Source: Phycisphaerae bacterium (GTDB taxonomy: Bacteria > Planctomycetota > Phycisphaerae > Phycisphaerales > UBA1924). From it: a stretch of DNA of 64,000 nt. Of this stretch, positions 8,946 to 18,598 are shown in pieces. The DNA is taken from NCBI GenBank assembly GCA_030432255.1, contig JAUIHS010000020.1, positions 1 to 64,000 of the forward strand, read 5' to 3'. The stretch's first letter is position 1, and each line of letters opens with the position of its first letter. Under the pieces are notes generated by a model. That model did no database searches and was not told the origin of the DNA. It saw nothing but the letters and a program-made list of their open reading frames with translations. Position numbers and translations under genes: made by a program.

Positions 8946-11900
8946 ATGAGCGACTCCGAGATCGATACATCACAGGACGCATCGGCGGTGGGATCGCTCC
9001 CGATCGAGATCGAACTCGAGTACATGGATCGAGTCAATTTCTCGATGCAGCAGAGCGGCGTCCGTGCGGTGGAGGCGGTACGCCTGACCAGTACGGCGGA
9101 TGCACCGATCGAGGGGCTGCGGCTGTCGCTGGAGATCACGGCGGAGGCGTGCCCGACTTGGGAGCGTCCGATTGACCGCATCGATCCCGGTACGACAGTC
9201 GCCATCGTGCCCGAGGATCTCAGGCTGGATCCACGCGCCATGGCACAGCGCACCGAGGCGGAGCGCGCATCGGTGATCGTGCGCGTGACGACGGAGGATG
9301 CCGCGGCGGAGCGCCGCTTTGACATTGACCTGCTTGCATTTGATCAGTGGCCCGGTGTGGGGCACTTCCCTGAACTCACGGCGGCCTTCGTCACGCCCAA
9401 TCATCCGCACATCGCCGAACTGCTCGGCTACGCACGGAGCGCGCTGGGAGCGCTCGCGGAACATGATGCGCTGGATGGATATCAGAGCGGGAGTCGCCGC
9501 CGGGCCGCGATGATTGCAGAAGCGGGTTTCAATGCGCTGGCGTCATGGGGGGTCGGTTACGCCAATCCACCGGCGAGTTTCGAGCGCACGGGTCAGCGGG
9601 TACGGCTCGTGGACAGGGTGCAGCGCGAGAAACTGGGGACGTGCCTCGACCTGTCGCTGCTGCTCGCGTCCATCTGGGAGCAATGCGGCCTCCATCCCAT
9701 GATCCTGCTCCCGGAAGGGCATGCACTGCCTGCGGTGTGGACGCACGATGCACACCTTCCGGAACCGGCGATCGACGAGGCAGCGCGCATTCGCAACCTG
9801 GTCGAACTCGGCGAGATCGTGCCCGTCGAGGTGACCTTGCTGACGCAGAAGGGCGCGACCTTCGGCGTGGCGGTGGAAGCGGCGCGCCAGCGCCTGGAAT
9901 CTCCCGGCGCGGACTTCTGCGCAGTTGATGTCCGCTCTGCACGGAAGCGCGGCGTGCGCCCGTTGCCGCTGCGCAGTGACTCAAGCGAGACGGAAGTGGA
10001 TCTTGACGCGGCGAATGCACCGATCGCACCCTCGATGACGCAACTGGATGCGGTGGATCTCGCGGATCGCGTTGGTGGTGGTCGTGGGCAATTGCCGGTC
10101 TTCGAGGAGTCGGCTCCAGACCGCATTCGTCGTTGGCAGACCCGCCTGCTCGACCTGTCGCTGCGCAACCGCCTGATCAACTTCCGCGAGACGGGTCGGA
10201 CGATACGCCTGATGGTGCCTGATGTGGCGATGGCGGAAGACATCCTGGCCTCGGAGCAGCGCCTGGGCCTGCTCCCGAAGACGGATGGGGATGAGGCGTA
10301 CCGGAGCGAGCAACTGGAGGCGCGTCAGGTTCACACGGCGGAGACTCCCGCCGAGACGGCCAGGCGACTCCTTCAGTTGTACCGCCTGTCGCGCTCCGGC
10401 ATTGAGGAGACGGGCGCCAACCTGCTGCACGTCGCCATCGGGATGCTGAAGTGGTACGAATCCGCATCGAGTGACGTACCAAGGCGTGCGCCGCTGATCC
10501 TGCTGCCGGCGCGCCTGATCCGCCACGCGACAGGTGGAGGGTATCGGTACGAAGTCGAGTTGAGTGATGAACCGCTGCGCCCGAACGTGACGTTGCTGGA
10601 GAAGATCCGCTCCGAGTTCGGCATCGACACCGGAGGACTCGAAGACTTTCCTGAGGACGATACGGGCCTGGATGTTCCGCTGATCCTGCGCAACTTCAGA
10701 GAAGCGATCCGCGACACAGCGCGCTGGGAGGTCGAGGAGTCGCTGTACTTGGGGCTTTTCTCATTCAACAAGTTCCTCATGTGGCGGGACCTGCAGGAGA
10801 ACCTGGAACGCCTGCGTGAGAACCGACTGGTCGAGCACCTCGTCGAGGGTGCGGTGGACGTCTTTGATCCGGAACCGTTTCCGGATCCGGCACGGCTCGA
10901 TGACGAAGTGCCGCCGGGCGACCTGCTGTGCACACGAAATGCAGATTCGACGCAGCTTGCCGCGATCCGTGCTGCCTCCGAGGGGCGCACGTTCGTGCTG
11001 GAGGGCCCGCCGGGGACGGGCAAGAGTCAGACGATCGCCAACATGATCGCCGATGCGTTGGCGAGCGGAAAGCGTGTGCTGTTCGTCGCTGAGAAAATGG
11101 CGGCGTTGTCGGTCGTGCGACGTCGGCTTGAGCAGGACGGTCTGGGGCCGTACTGCCTCGAACTGCACTCGGCCAAGGCATCCAAGAAGGAAGTGCTGCG
11201 GCAGCTTGACGAAGGCCTGCATGCGGCTGCGGCGGGTGAACCGGCGACATGGTCGAACCACTGCGAGGAACTGGCGGCGCGGCGAACCCACTTGAACGCG
11301 TATGTGCGCGCCCTGCATCGCCCCCGCCCGAGCGGTGAGACGCTGTACCGGGTGCTGGGTCGGCTGACGCACCTGGGTGATGGGCCCCGGGTCAACCTGC
11401 CGATGGACGACCCGCTGGGGGTCGAGCAGGCACGACTGGCGGAGTGGCGCGGGCGCGTCCGGGACGTCGTGGAAGCGGCCGCGCCGGTCGACCCCGTGGC
11501 AGCGCATCCACTTCGCGGCGTGGAGCGTTCAAGATGGGACTTCACACTGCCCCAGCAGGCGGAGGGTGTGCTGACGGAAGCGACCCGCCAACTCGATGAC
11601 CTGGAGGCGCGGTGTGATGTGATGCTGGGTGAGGTCGAGGGCATCGGCTCGGCCGGATTGCCTGCCGAAGTGGTTCCATCGCTGGTGAAGGTCTTCGAGC
11701 TTCTACTGAGTTGTCCGGAGCCTTCGCCTCCGGATGGCCGCATGATCCGCGGCGGCGATGCGGCGGGGCTGCGACGTGACCTCATGGCGTCGATTGAGCT
11801 TGGGCGTCAGCGTGATGCGGCACGTGATGCGTTGATGCAGGTGTATCGCGAGGAGTTCCTCGAACTGGAGCACATCACGCACATCGATGTGCTCGCGCGG

Positions 11901-14858
11901 ACGGCCGGGCTGCCGGGTCCGATCCGGAGTGTGCTGGGCTTCTTCAGGACGCGCAAGTACCGGGCGTACTGTCGGGGGCGTCTCCCGTCTCTGGTCACGC
12001 TTCGAGATGACATGGAGCGGGCCCGGACTGTGAAGCAGCAGACGGAGCAGCTTCGCAGCGCGGGGGAGGCATCGGCGTGTTTTGGTCGGCACTGGTCGAA
12101 TGGTGAAGCGGACTGGAGTGCGCTCGCAGAGTGCGTGGAGTGGTGCGCAGCCCTGGAGGCGGCGCTGGAGCCGATGCAGCGTCGGCCCGAGCTGAATGCG
12201 CTGGTGGACGGGCTGGTCCGGATAGCGTGTGATGCGTCACAGCGGGCAGGTATGGAGGGCGCATGTCGGGATGCAGTTGACGCCTGGCGGGCGTGGTGCG
12301 GGGCATGGGCAGAGGTCTCGTCGGTCCTGAATGCGTCGGATGAGGAGGCGCGGCGTGAAGATGTGGGGTGGATTGAAACGCTGAGCGAATTGCTGGAACG
12401 GTGGCGATCGGCAACGCCGGAACTGGATAACTGGTGCACCTGGCGGCGTGCGCGTGAGGCGGCCGCGGGTGCGGGACTGGAGCATCTCCTGCAGCAGTAC
12501 GAGTGCGGCGATGCGCAGCGCGGCGAGTTGACGGATGTCTTCGAGCGGAGTTTCGGCGAGGCATGGTTCAATGCGGTTGCCAATGCATCGGAGCCGATTC
12601 GCGAGTTCAATGCGGCGAGCCATGCGCGGACCATCGAGCGATTCCGTGACCTGGACCGCGAGCACCTGGACCTGACGCGGCGACTGGTGGCGGCCCGTCT
12701 TCGCGCATCGGCGCCGACGGGTACGGCGCAGGCGTCGGCACAGTCGGAGATGGGGATCCTCCGGCGCGAACTGGAGAAGAAGCGCCGCCACATGCCGACG
12801 CGCCGACTGATCGAGGCGATGCCGAACCTGCTGCCGCGACTGAAGCCGTGTTTCCTGATGAGCCCGCTGTCCGTGGCTCAGTATCTTGATGCGGCGCTGC
12901 CTCCCTTCGACATGGTCATCTTTGACGAGGCATCACAGATACCGGTGTGGGACGCGATCGGCGCGATTGCCCGGGGGGCGGAGGTGATCGTGGTGGGTGA
13001 TTCGAAGCAGTTGCCGCCGACGACATTCTTCGCCACGCTCGATGGTGAGGATGAACTGGATCCGGAAGACACCGCGGTCGAGGACATGGAGTCCATCCTC
13101 AAGGAATGCAACGCCTCGGGAATCCCGCCGATGCGGCTGAGCTGGCACTATCGCAGTCGTCACGAGAGCCTGATCACGTTCTCGAATCACCACTACTACA
13201 ACAACGAACTGCATACATTCCCCTCTCCCGAAGAGCGTTCGGATCGGCTGGGTGTGACGTTCCGGTATGTCGAGGATGGCATCTATGATCGGGGTGGATC
13301 GCGCACCAATCGAATCGAGGCGCAGCGGGTTGTTGAGATGGTGGTCGAGATGCTGCTGTCGCCGGAACACGACAAGTCGATCGGCATCGTCACCTTCAAC
13401 CAGGCGCAGCAGGGTCTGATCGAGGACCTGCTGGATGAGCGGCGACGGGCGGAGCCGGGCATCGAGCCGTACTTCACCGAAGAGGTCGAAGAGCCGGTCT
13501 TCGTCAAGAACCTCGAGAACGTGCAGGGCGACGAGCGCGATACCATCATCTTCAGCGTGGGGTACGGCCCCGATGAGACGGGGCGGCCGTCCATGAACTT
13601 CGGTCCGCTGAACAAGGAGGGGGGCGAGCGACGACTCAATGTCGCCGTCACACGCGCGCGCCGGAGACTCATCGTCTTCTCGTCGCTGCGCAGTGATCAG
13701 ATTGATCTGCGGCGAACGCGATCCATCGGGGTGCGCCACTTCAAGACGTTCCTCGACTACGCGGATCGGGGCCCCCGCGCCATCGCCGAGGCCGTGGATC
13801 AGCGGAGCACGCATGAGTTCGAATCAGGCTTCGAACGAGCCGTGTGGAAGGCGCTGACGGATCGCGGCTGGGACGTGGACACTCAGATCGGTTGTGCCGG
13901 CTATCGCGTGGACCTCGGTGTCCGGGATCCGGATCGCCCGGGAAGGTATCTCATCGGGATCGAGTGTGATGGTGCGGCGTACCACAGTGCACGCACAGCG
14001 CGCGATCGGGACAGGATCCGCCAGAGTGTGCTGGAAGGCCTGGGCTGGCGGCTGGAGCGGATCTGGTCGACGGAGTGGCGTGTGAATCCGGGGCGTTGTA
14101 TTGCCGCGATCGAGGAAGCGATCGAAGCGTCACGGACCGGTGCTGTACCGGAGCCCGAGCCGGAAACCGAGGCCAGGGAACCGACACCCGGCGCGGTCGA
14201 GCCACCCGAGATTCCCGAGACGCCTTTCCATGGCGCCTCGCCCGTCACCCCGACTGCTGACACTGATGAGGCCACTGCCGCACCGGCCGAGGCGGAGGGC
14301 CTGCCCATGTATTGTCGGGCGGAGCCATCCAGTGACCGCTTTGCGCGTCTGGACTTCTTCGAGCGTGTCGCGATGCAGTCGGCGATGGAGGCCCTGACGA
14401 AGATCATCACCGGGGAGGGTCCGATCGTCGAGGAACTGGCGCTGCGGCGCGTGGCGCAGTGGTTCGGTGTGCAGCGTGTGACCGATCGATTCCGCGAGCG
14501 ATTCATCGAGGTGCGGGACATCGTGCTCTCGACACAACCTGTGCGGCTGGAGGCGGATGTCTTCTGGCCCGGAGGGATGCTCTCGGGGACGTATCGGGAT
14601 TGCCGTGTGCCCGGCACGCATCCCGACGACCAGCGCGACCTGGACGATATTCCGCTGGCGGAGCGTGCCAACGGCGTGGTGCACGTGTTGAAGACGCAGT
14701 TTGGCCTGCCTCGGGATGAACTGGTCCGCGAGGTCGCGCGTCTCTTCGGTGTGCAGCGTGTGACGCCCCGTGTGCGGGAGTCGGTTGACGCCGCGATTGA
14801 CCTTGCGATTCAGCGCAGCGAAGCGCGGGTGGATGGTGATCGCGTGGTCATCGGCTGA
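8946..14858 (+). CDS. DUF4011 / SF1 helicase / MTES_1575-type endonuclease / DUF3320 protein
   Basis: A protein of 1970 residues. I chose the ATG at 8946, with AGGAAA seven bases upstream, over the in-frame TTG at 8925. An N-terminal region and a DUF4011-type segment (about 385-600, with RWQTRLLDLSLRNRLINF) precede a superfamily-1 helicase: Walker A GPPGTGKS at 687-694, motif II DEAS at 1327-1330, GDSKQLPP at 1351-1358, and NVAVTRARRR near 1565. A PD-(D/E)XK-like endonuclease related to Vsr/MTES_1575 follows (about 1624-1713: YRVDLGV then GIECDG). Two DUF3320-like segments end the protein (WFGVQRVT and LFGVQRVT). This single-gene architecture matches proteins reported as anti-phage (DUF4011-helicase-Vsr, Hhe). 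It probably cuts or unwinds foreign DNA. It stands outside the tRNA island. Confidence 0.88.
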   Translation: MSDSEIDTSQDASAVGSLPIEIELEYMDRVNFSMQQSGVRAVEAVRLTSTADAPIEGLRLSLEITAEACPTWERPIDRIDPGTTVAIVPEDLRLDPRAMAQRTEAERASVIVRVTTEDAAAERRFDIDLLAFDQWPGVGHFPELTAAFVTPNHPHIAELLGYARSALGALAEHDALDGYQSGSRRRAAMIAEAGFNALASWGVGYANPPASFERTGQRVRLVDRVQREKLGTCLDLSLLLASIWEQCGLHPMILLPEGHALPAVWTHDAHLPEPAIDEAARIRNLVELGEIVPVEVTLLTQKGATFGVAVEAARQRLESPGADFCAVDVRSARKRGVRPLPLRSDSSETEVDLDAANAPIAPSMTQLDAVDLADRVGGGRGQLPVFEESAPDRIRRWQTRLLDLSLRNRLINFRETGRTIRLMVPDVAMAEDILASEQRLGLLPKTDGDEAYRSEQLEARQVHTAETPAETARRLLQLYRLSRSGIEETGANLLHVAIGMLKWYESASSDVPRRAPLILLPARLIRHATGGGYRYEVELSDEPLRPNVTLLEKIRSEFGIDTGGLEDFPEDDTGLDVPLILRNFREAIRDTARWEVEESLYLGLFSFNKFLMWRDLQENLERLRENRLVEHLVEGAVDVFDPEPFPDPARLDDEVPPGDLLCTRNADSTQLAAIRAASEGRTFVLEGPPGTGKSQTIANMIADALASGKRVLFVAEKMAALSVVRRRLEQDGLGPYCLELHSAKASKKEVLRQLDEGLHAAAAGEPATWSNHCEELAARRTHLNAYVRALHRPRPSGETLYRVLGRLTHLGDGPRVNLPMDDPLGVEQARLAEWRGRVRDVVEAAAPVDPVAAHPLRGVERSRWDFTLPQQAEGVLTEATRQLDDLEARCDVMLGEVEGIGSAGLPAEVVPSLVKVFELLLSCPEPSPPDGRMIRGGDAAGLRRDLMASIELGRQRDAARDALMQVYREEFLELEHITHIDVLARTAGLPGPIRSVLGFFRTRKYRAYCRGRLPSLVTLRDDMERARTVKQQTEQLRSAGEASACFGRHWSNGEADWSALAECVEWCAALEAALEPMQRRPELNALVDGLVRIACDASQRAGMEGACRDAVDAWRAWCGAWAEVSSVLNASDEEARREDVGWIETLSELLERWRSATPELDNWCTWRRAREAAAGAGLEHLLQQYECGDAQRGELTDVFERSFGEAWFNAVANASEPIREFNAASHARTIERFRDLDREHLDLTRRLVAARLRASAPTGTAQASAQSEMGILRRELEKKRRHMPTRRLIEAMPNLLPRLKPCFLMSPLSVAQYLDAALPPFDMVIFDEASQIPVWDAIGAIARGAEVIVVGDSKQLPPTTFFATLDGEDELDPEDTAVEDMESILKECNASGIPPMRLSWHYRSRHESLITFSNHHYYNNELHTFPSPEERSDRLGVTFRYVEDGIYDRGGSRTNRIEAQRVVEMVVEMLLSPEHDKSIGIVTFNQAQQGLIEDLLDERRRAEPGIEPYFTEEVEEPVFVKNLENVQGDERDTIIFSVGYGPDETGRPSMNFGPLNKEGGERRLNVAVTRARRRLIVFSSLRSDQIDLRRTRSIGVRHFKTFLDYADRGPRAIAEAVDQRSTHEFESGFERAVWKALTDRGWDVDTQIGCAGYRVDLGVRDPDRPGRYLIGIECDGAAYHSARTARDRDRIRQSVLEGLGWRLERIWSTEWRVNPGRCIAAIEEAIEASRTGAVPEPEPETEAREPTPGAVEPPEIPETPFHGASPVTPTADTDEATAAPAEAEGLPMYCRAEPSSDRFARLDFFERVAMQSAMEALTKIITGEGPIVEELALRRVAQWFGVQRVTDRFRERFIEVRDIVLSTQPVRLEADVFWPGGMLSGTYRDCRVPGTHPDDQRDLDDIPLAERANGVVHVLKTQFGLPRDELVREVARLFGVQRVTPRVRESVDAAIDLAIQRSEARVDGDRVVIG

Positions 14859-14869
14859 TCGGAGACCAT

Positions 14870-15589
14870 GTGCCGCCTGTACTTTCAGTCATTCTGCTGA
14901 CACTCCTCGCCGGCCTGGCGATGCCGATTGGGGCGTTGATTGCAACCGTCGAGCGACTTCGTCCCCACTGGCTGGAGGCCGAACTGCGCCACTCGATCAT
15001 TGCGTTCGGTGGAGGTGTGCTGCTCTCGGCGGTGGCGCTGGTGCTGGTTCCGGAAGGTGCCCGGGCGTTGCCGACGGCAGCAGTCATCGGGTGCTTTCTT
15101 GCGGGCGGCATCATCTTCTTCGCGCTGGATCGCATCCTCGCACAGTTCCAGGGTTCCGCATCGCAACTTGTCGCCATGCTCTCCGACTTCGTTCCGGAAG
15201 CGCTGGCGCTGGGAGCGGCCTTCGCAGCAGGCGAACGCGCCGGACTGCTGCTGGCACTGATCATTGCACTGCAGAATCTGCCGGAAGGCTTCAACGCTTA
15301 TCGCGAGATCGTCTCTTCCGGGCGGCTCCGACCCCGGACCGTGATCGTCGCATTCTTCTGTCTCTCACCTGTCGGTGTGATCGCCGGACTCGTCGGCTTC
15401 TACTGGCTCGCGGGCGCTGATGCGCTGGTGGGGGTAATCATGCTGGGAGCGGGAGGCGGCATCCTGTACCTGACATTCCAGGACATTGCGCCGCAGGCAC
15501 AGTTGAAGAACCATCACGCTCCGGCACTCGGCGCTGTTCTCGGGTTTGTCTGCGGCATGGCGGGTCAGTTGATGCTCGAAAGTCCGTGA
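14870..15589 (+). CDS. ZIP-family metal transporter
   Basis: A protein of 239 residues made almost entirely of membrane segments (about eight). It begins with GTG 12 bases after the helicase stop, with GGAG just upstream at 14861. The segment LQNLPEGFNAY matches the metal-binding H-N-x-P-E-G signature of ZIP transporters, with Gln in place of the usual His. A second match is VLVPEGA in an earlier helix. ZIP proteins import divalent metal ions such as zinc, iron or manganese through the inner membrane. The His-to-Gln change could alter metal preference. The close spacing suggests read-through from the large upstream gene, but no functional link is evident. Confidence 0.8.
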   Translation: MPPVLSVILLTLLAGLAMPIGALIATVERLRPHWLEAELRHSIIAFGGGVLLSAVALVLVPEGARALPTAAVIGCFLAGGIIFFALDRILAQFQGSASQLVAMLSDFVPEALALGAAFAAGERAGLLLALIIALQNLPEGFNAYREIVSSGRLRPRTVIVAFFCLSPVGVIAGLVGFYWLAGADALVGVIMLGAGGGILYLTFQDIAPQAQLKNHHAPALGAVLGFVCGMAGQLMLESP

Positions 15590-15593
15590 CCCC

Positions 15594-16577
15594 TCACCCG
15601 CCGCCTATGAACTGGGCGAACTGGGGGACAGCCGCGGAGAGGGCCGGCGCGACCACGGTCAGGAGTCGGAGGATCTGGGCCTGTGGTGAGTTGTGCAGGC
15701 CGCTGGTGGTCATCCACGCTTCAGCGGATTCCGCTTCACCCCGGGACACCGCGACTTCCGCAAGCCGGGCGCCGAGGCGGTTCATGACGATGGCCGCCGG
15801 GACGTAGCCCGCAGCGAGCACGAGCGTATAGAAAGCAGCGGCGAGCCGCGTACCGCCTTCGACGATGGGCTTGAGCGCTTCCGGTTCAACGCACATGCTC
15901 GCGGCCCACGCATAGGACGTCTGCGCGACGAGTACGCCCACGGTCAGCATGGCGGCGCTCACGTACAGCACCAGCCGCAACCGGCGCACGCGCTCGGCAA
16001 GCCCATCGGAATCCAGCGTGCCCGGCAGCAGGAGTGTCGCAGCCATGGCGATGCCTACGACACCTGCGATGACTTCACCGAAGCGCTTCGGTACAAGCAG
16101 CAGTGGGGCGATGGCGGCCGAGTCCTGACGCTGCGCGTCAATGTGGCGGACGAGTTCGACGAGGTAGGAGGTCGGCCCCAGCATCTGGATGAGGAAGACG
16201 AGCGCGGCGACCACGAGGCCCACCCCCAGCAGCACGCGGCATGCCCGACGCTCTTCCCGCCAGGCGAGGCGGAGCGTGTACGCGGCAACGCCGAGTCCTC
16301 CGAGCGCCGTCCCGATGAGAAGCATCGCCGCTCCGCGCCAGTCGAGGCTCTCCGCGGCGGCCTGGATCCCGAGGTTCCCGGTGGTGACAGCGACCGCATG
16401 AAGTCCGTTGGTTCGCAGCGGCATGCGTCCACTGACGATCGCCTCGAAGAGGAGCGCTGCGAGGAAAACCGCGGCAGCAAAGGCATAGACGCGCACGCCG
16501 AAGAAGGCGGCGCGGTGACCGAGGTTGATGGATGCGGGTACTGGTGGCGATTCGCTGGTGTGCGCGGGCTGGTTCAC
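15594..16577 (-). CDS. Integral membrane protein of unknown function
   Basis: About 327 residues with some six to seven hydrophobic segments (AFAAAVFLAALLF, AAMLLIGTALGGLGVAAYTL, VLLGVGLVVAALVF, VVGIAMAATLLLPG, LRLVLYVSAAMLTVGVLVAQ, AAAFYTLVLAAGYVPAAIVM). I recognise no family. The frame stays open to 16772, but the extra N-terminal part is Arg/Pro-rich and looks antisense. I therefore prefer the GTG at 16577, although no good ribosome binding site precedes it. The stop lies five bases from the convergent ZIP stop. Confidence 0.6.
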   Translation of the reverse strand: MNQPAHTSESPPVPASINLGHRAAFFGVRVYAFAAAVFLAALLFEAIVSGRMPLRTNGLHAVAVTTGNLGIQAAAESLDWRGAAMLLIGTALGGLGVAAYTLRLAWREERRACRVLLGVGLVVAALVFLIQMLGPTSYLVELVRHIDAQRQDSAAIAPLLLVPKRFGEVIAGVVGIAMAATLLLPGTLDSDGLAERVRRLRLVLYVSAAMLTVGVLVAQTSYAWAASMCVEPEALKPIVEGGTRLAAAFYTLVLAAGYVPAAIVMNRLGARLAEVAVSRGEAESAEAWMTTSGLHNSPQAQILRLLTVVAPALSAAVPQFAQFIGGG

Positions 16578-16798
16578 ATCAGGGATGATATCGGAAGAGC
16601 GGGCAGGCAACCTGCTGCGGATCAGAAGGGGGCGATTGCGGCGTGAATGGAGCGTTGGTTGATGAGGAGTACGTGCAGGGCGCGCCTTTGTCATTGACAC
16701 GGGATCGCCATCAATTAGGGTGCATGTCATTGCAGGAAGTGTTGGCCGCGAAGGGGGTCCGGGCGGACCCATGTCATACGGATGGAGCTCATCACGTC

Positions 16799-18115
16799 AT
16801 GCGAAGCGCATTGTTCATGATCTGCCTGCTTGCGTCCGGTGTGTCGGCTCAGCAGCGGCCGGTGACCGGTTGTGAGCGCACTGAGCTCACCTCGATCGAC
16901 CAGGTCATGGTTGCGTTCATGGATGAGCACGATGTGACCGGCGCGACGCTCGCGATCGCACTTGATGGCGAGGTGCTGTATGAGCGCGGCTTCGGTTGGA
17001 AGGATGAGGCGCGGTCGGTTCCGATGCCGCCGGATGCCCTGATGCGACTGGCAAGTGTGTCGAAACCCCTCACGGTCTCTGCGGTTCGTCATCAGATCGC
17101 ACAGGGGCTCTATACGCTGGATTCATTCGCCTTCGACCTGGGTCAGTCGGGCGGCGGACTGCTGGATCTCGAACCGTTCCCGACACTCGGTGACCCGAGG
17201 CTCGCCGACATCACCGTGGCTCACCTGATACAGCATCGCGGCGGATGGGACCGGGACATCGCCGGCGACCTCACGTATCGGGAAACGCTCGTGGCGTCTG
17301 ACATGAGCGTGCCGAGCCCGCCAGGTCGTGAACTCACACTCCGCTGGATCCTGGGCCGGCCGCTCGAGTACACGCCGGGACAGACTTACGCCTACTCCAA
17401 CATCGGAGGCCTGGCACTTGGCCTGATCGTCGAACAGTTCGCCGGCATGCCGCTCGCGGCATATCTCGATGAGGTGAAGCTGGGACCGCTCGGAATCGCG
17501 AGCGAAGACCACCAGCAGGGACGAACATTCGTCACCGACCAGGATCCCCGTGAACCCTGGTATGAATCGACCGGCCTGAGTGTGAACGTCTTCGATCCCG
17601 CCGGCCCATTCGTCGAGCGTCCCTACGGCTCATGGGATCACGAGGCGAGAATCGGACAGGGAGGACAGATCGCAACCGCAAGGGCGCTCGCAGTCTTCGC
17701 TGCGAACCACTGGGTCAACGGAACCAGCATCGGCCTGCCGAAGTCTCCAACCCTGCACGGCACCTGGCGCTGGAATCACACCGGCAACCTCGACGGTTCG
17801 AGCAGCCTGATCAGGCAGCGCGGCGACGGCATCACCTACGGCGTCATCATGAACAAGCGATCACTGGGATCGACCATTCGCGGCGAACTCGACCCGGTCC
17901 TCGACCAGATCCAGGCATGGCCCCCCGATGAGCCCAACTGCTGCCCGGGCGACGCGGACGGCGACGACCTCGTGAACTTCAACGACCTGAATCTCCTGCT
18001 CGATTCCTGGGGCCAGACCGTTCCGGCGGGGAGCAACGGCGACGTCAGCGGCGACAGCACAGTGAACTTCGCCGACCTGAACCTGGTGCTCGACGAGTGG
18101 GGCGCGGGGTGTTGA
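16799..18115 (+). CDS. Secreted beta-lactamase-family serine hydrolase with dockerin-like tail
   Basis: A protein of 438 residues starting at ATG 16799 with GGAG upstream at 16784; the frame is open further upstream, but the signal peptide (RSALFMICLLASGVSAQ) fixes this start. It carries the class C beta-lactamase/penicillin-binding motifs: S-V-S-K at 86-89 (nucleophile Ser86) and Y-S-N at 199-201. A large group of esterases and D-amino-peptidases shares this fold, so the substrate cannot be named. The last 60 residues are two dockerin-like repeats (DADGDDLVNFNDLNLLLD and GDVSGDSTVNFADLNLVLDE). That suggests attachment to a surface structure shared with the protein at 4.6-8.7 kb. Confidence 0.85.
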   Translation: MRSALFMICLLASGVSAQQRPVTGCERTELTSIDQVMVAFMDEHDVTGATLAIALDGEVLYERGFGWKDEARSVPMPPDALMRLASVSKPLTVSAVRHQIAQGLYTLDSFAFDLGQSGGGLLDLEPFPTLGDPRLADITVAHLIQHRGGWDRDIAGDLTYRETLVASDMSVPSPPGRELTLRWILGRPLEYTPGQTYAYSNIGGLALGLIVEQFAGMPLAAYLDEVKLGPLGIASEDHQQGRTFVTDQDPREPWYESTGLSVNVFDPAGPFVERPYGSWDHEARIGQGGQIATARALAVFAANHWVNGTSIGLPKSPTLHGTWRWNHTGNLDGSSSLIRQRGDGITYGVIMNKRSLGSTIRGELDPVLDQIQAWPPDEPNCCPGDADGDDLVNFNDLNLLLDSWGQTVPAGSNGDVSGDSTVNFADLNLVLDEWGAGC

Positions 18116-18598
18116 ATGTGGATGGGTCGCAGATGAAGATGTCGACTTCCTCACGCACTGGTGCCGCGACTGAGCGCGTTCAGGATTGCCGTTGGCGGAT
18201 TGATTCTCCCTGCTGAGTGATCGCGTGCCCCAGGTGTTCATTGGATGCAGACAGGGGCCTCCGCGCGCAGCGATGGAGGCCAGCCTCGGACGTCCGGTGG
18301 GGTCTCGGAACAGATGAGGAAGGCTGCTCTCGATTTTGCGCAGGATTGTCCAATGCACGCAAGAGTCGGATGAGACGAGAGTCTCGCTTGATGGGGGTGG
18401 AGGCTCGCCGTGGGGGACAAGCTGTCAGAAATTCAGACGCAGCGCTACTGACGCCCCCTGAGTTGCTCACATCGTCCCAAAGAACTACCTCCGTTCTCTC
18501 ACGCCCATTTCATTCGATAGTCCGCTTGTCCTGCCGCTTCCGAGATCATCGAGATGGCAAGGTGCACATACAGTCTGCGCGGAAGGAGGTGCGTGAAG
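18116..18598. other. Intergenic stretch without a supported gene
   Basis: These 483 bases lie between the stop of the serine hydrolase and the stop of the convergent fic gene. The open frames here have Arg-rich translations typical of antisense or non-coding DNA. I see no tRNA, no clear hairpin terminator and no repeat shared with the rest of the window. Confidence 0.6.
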
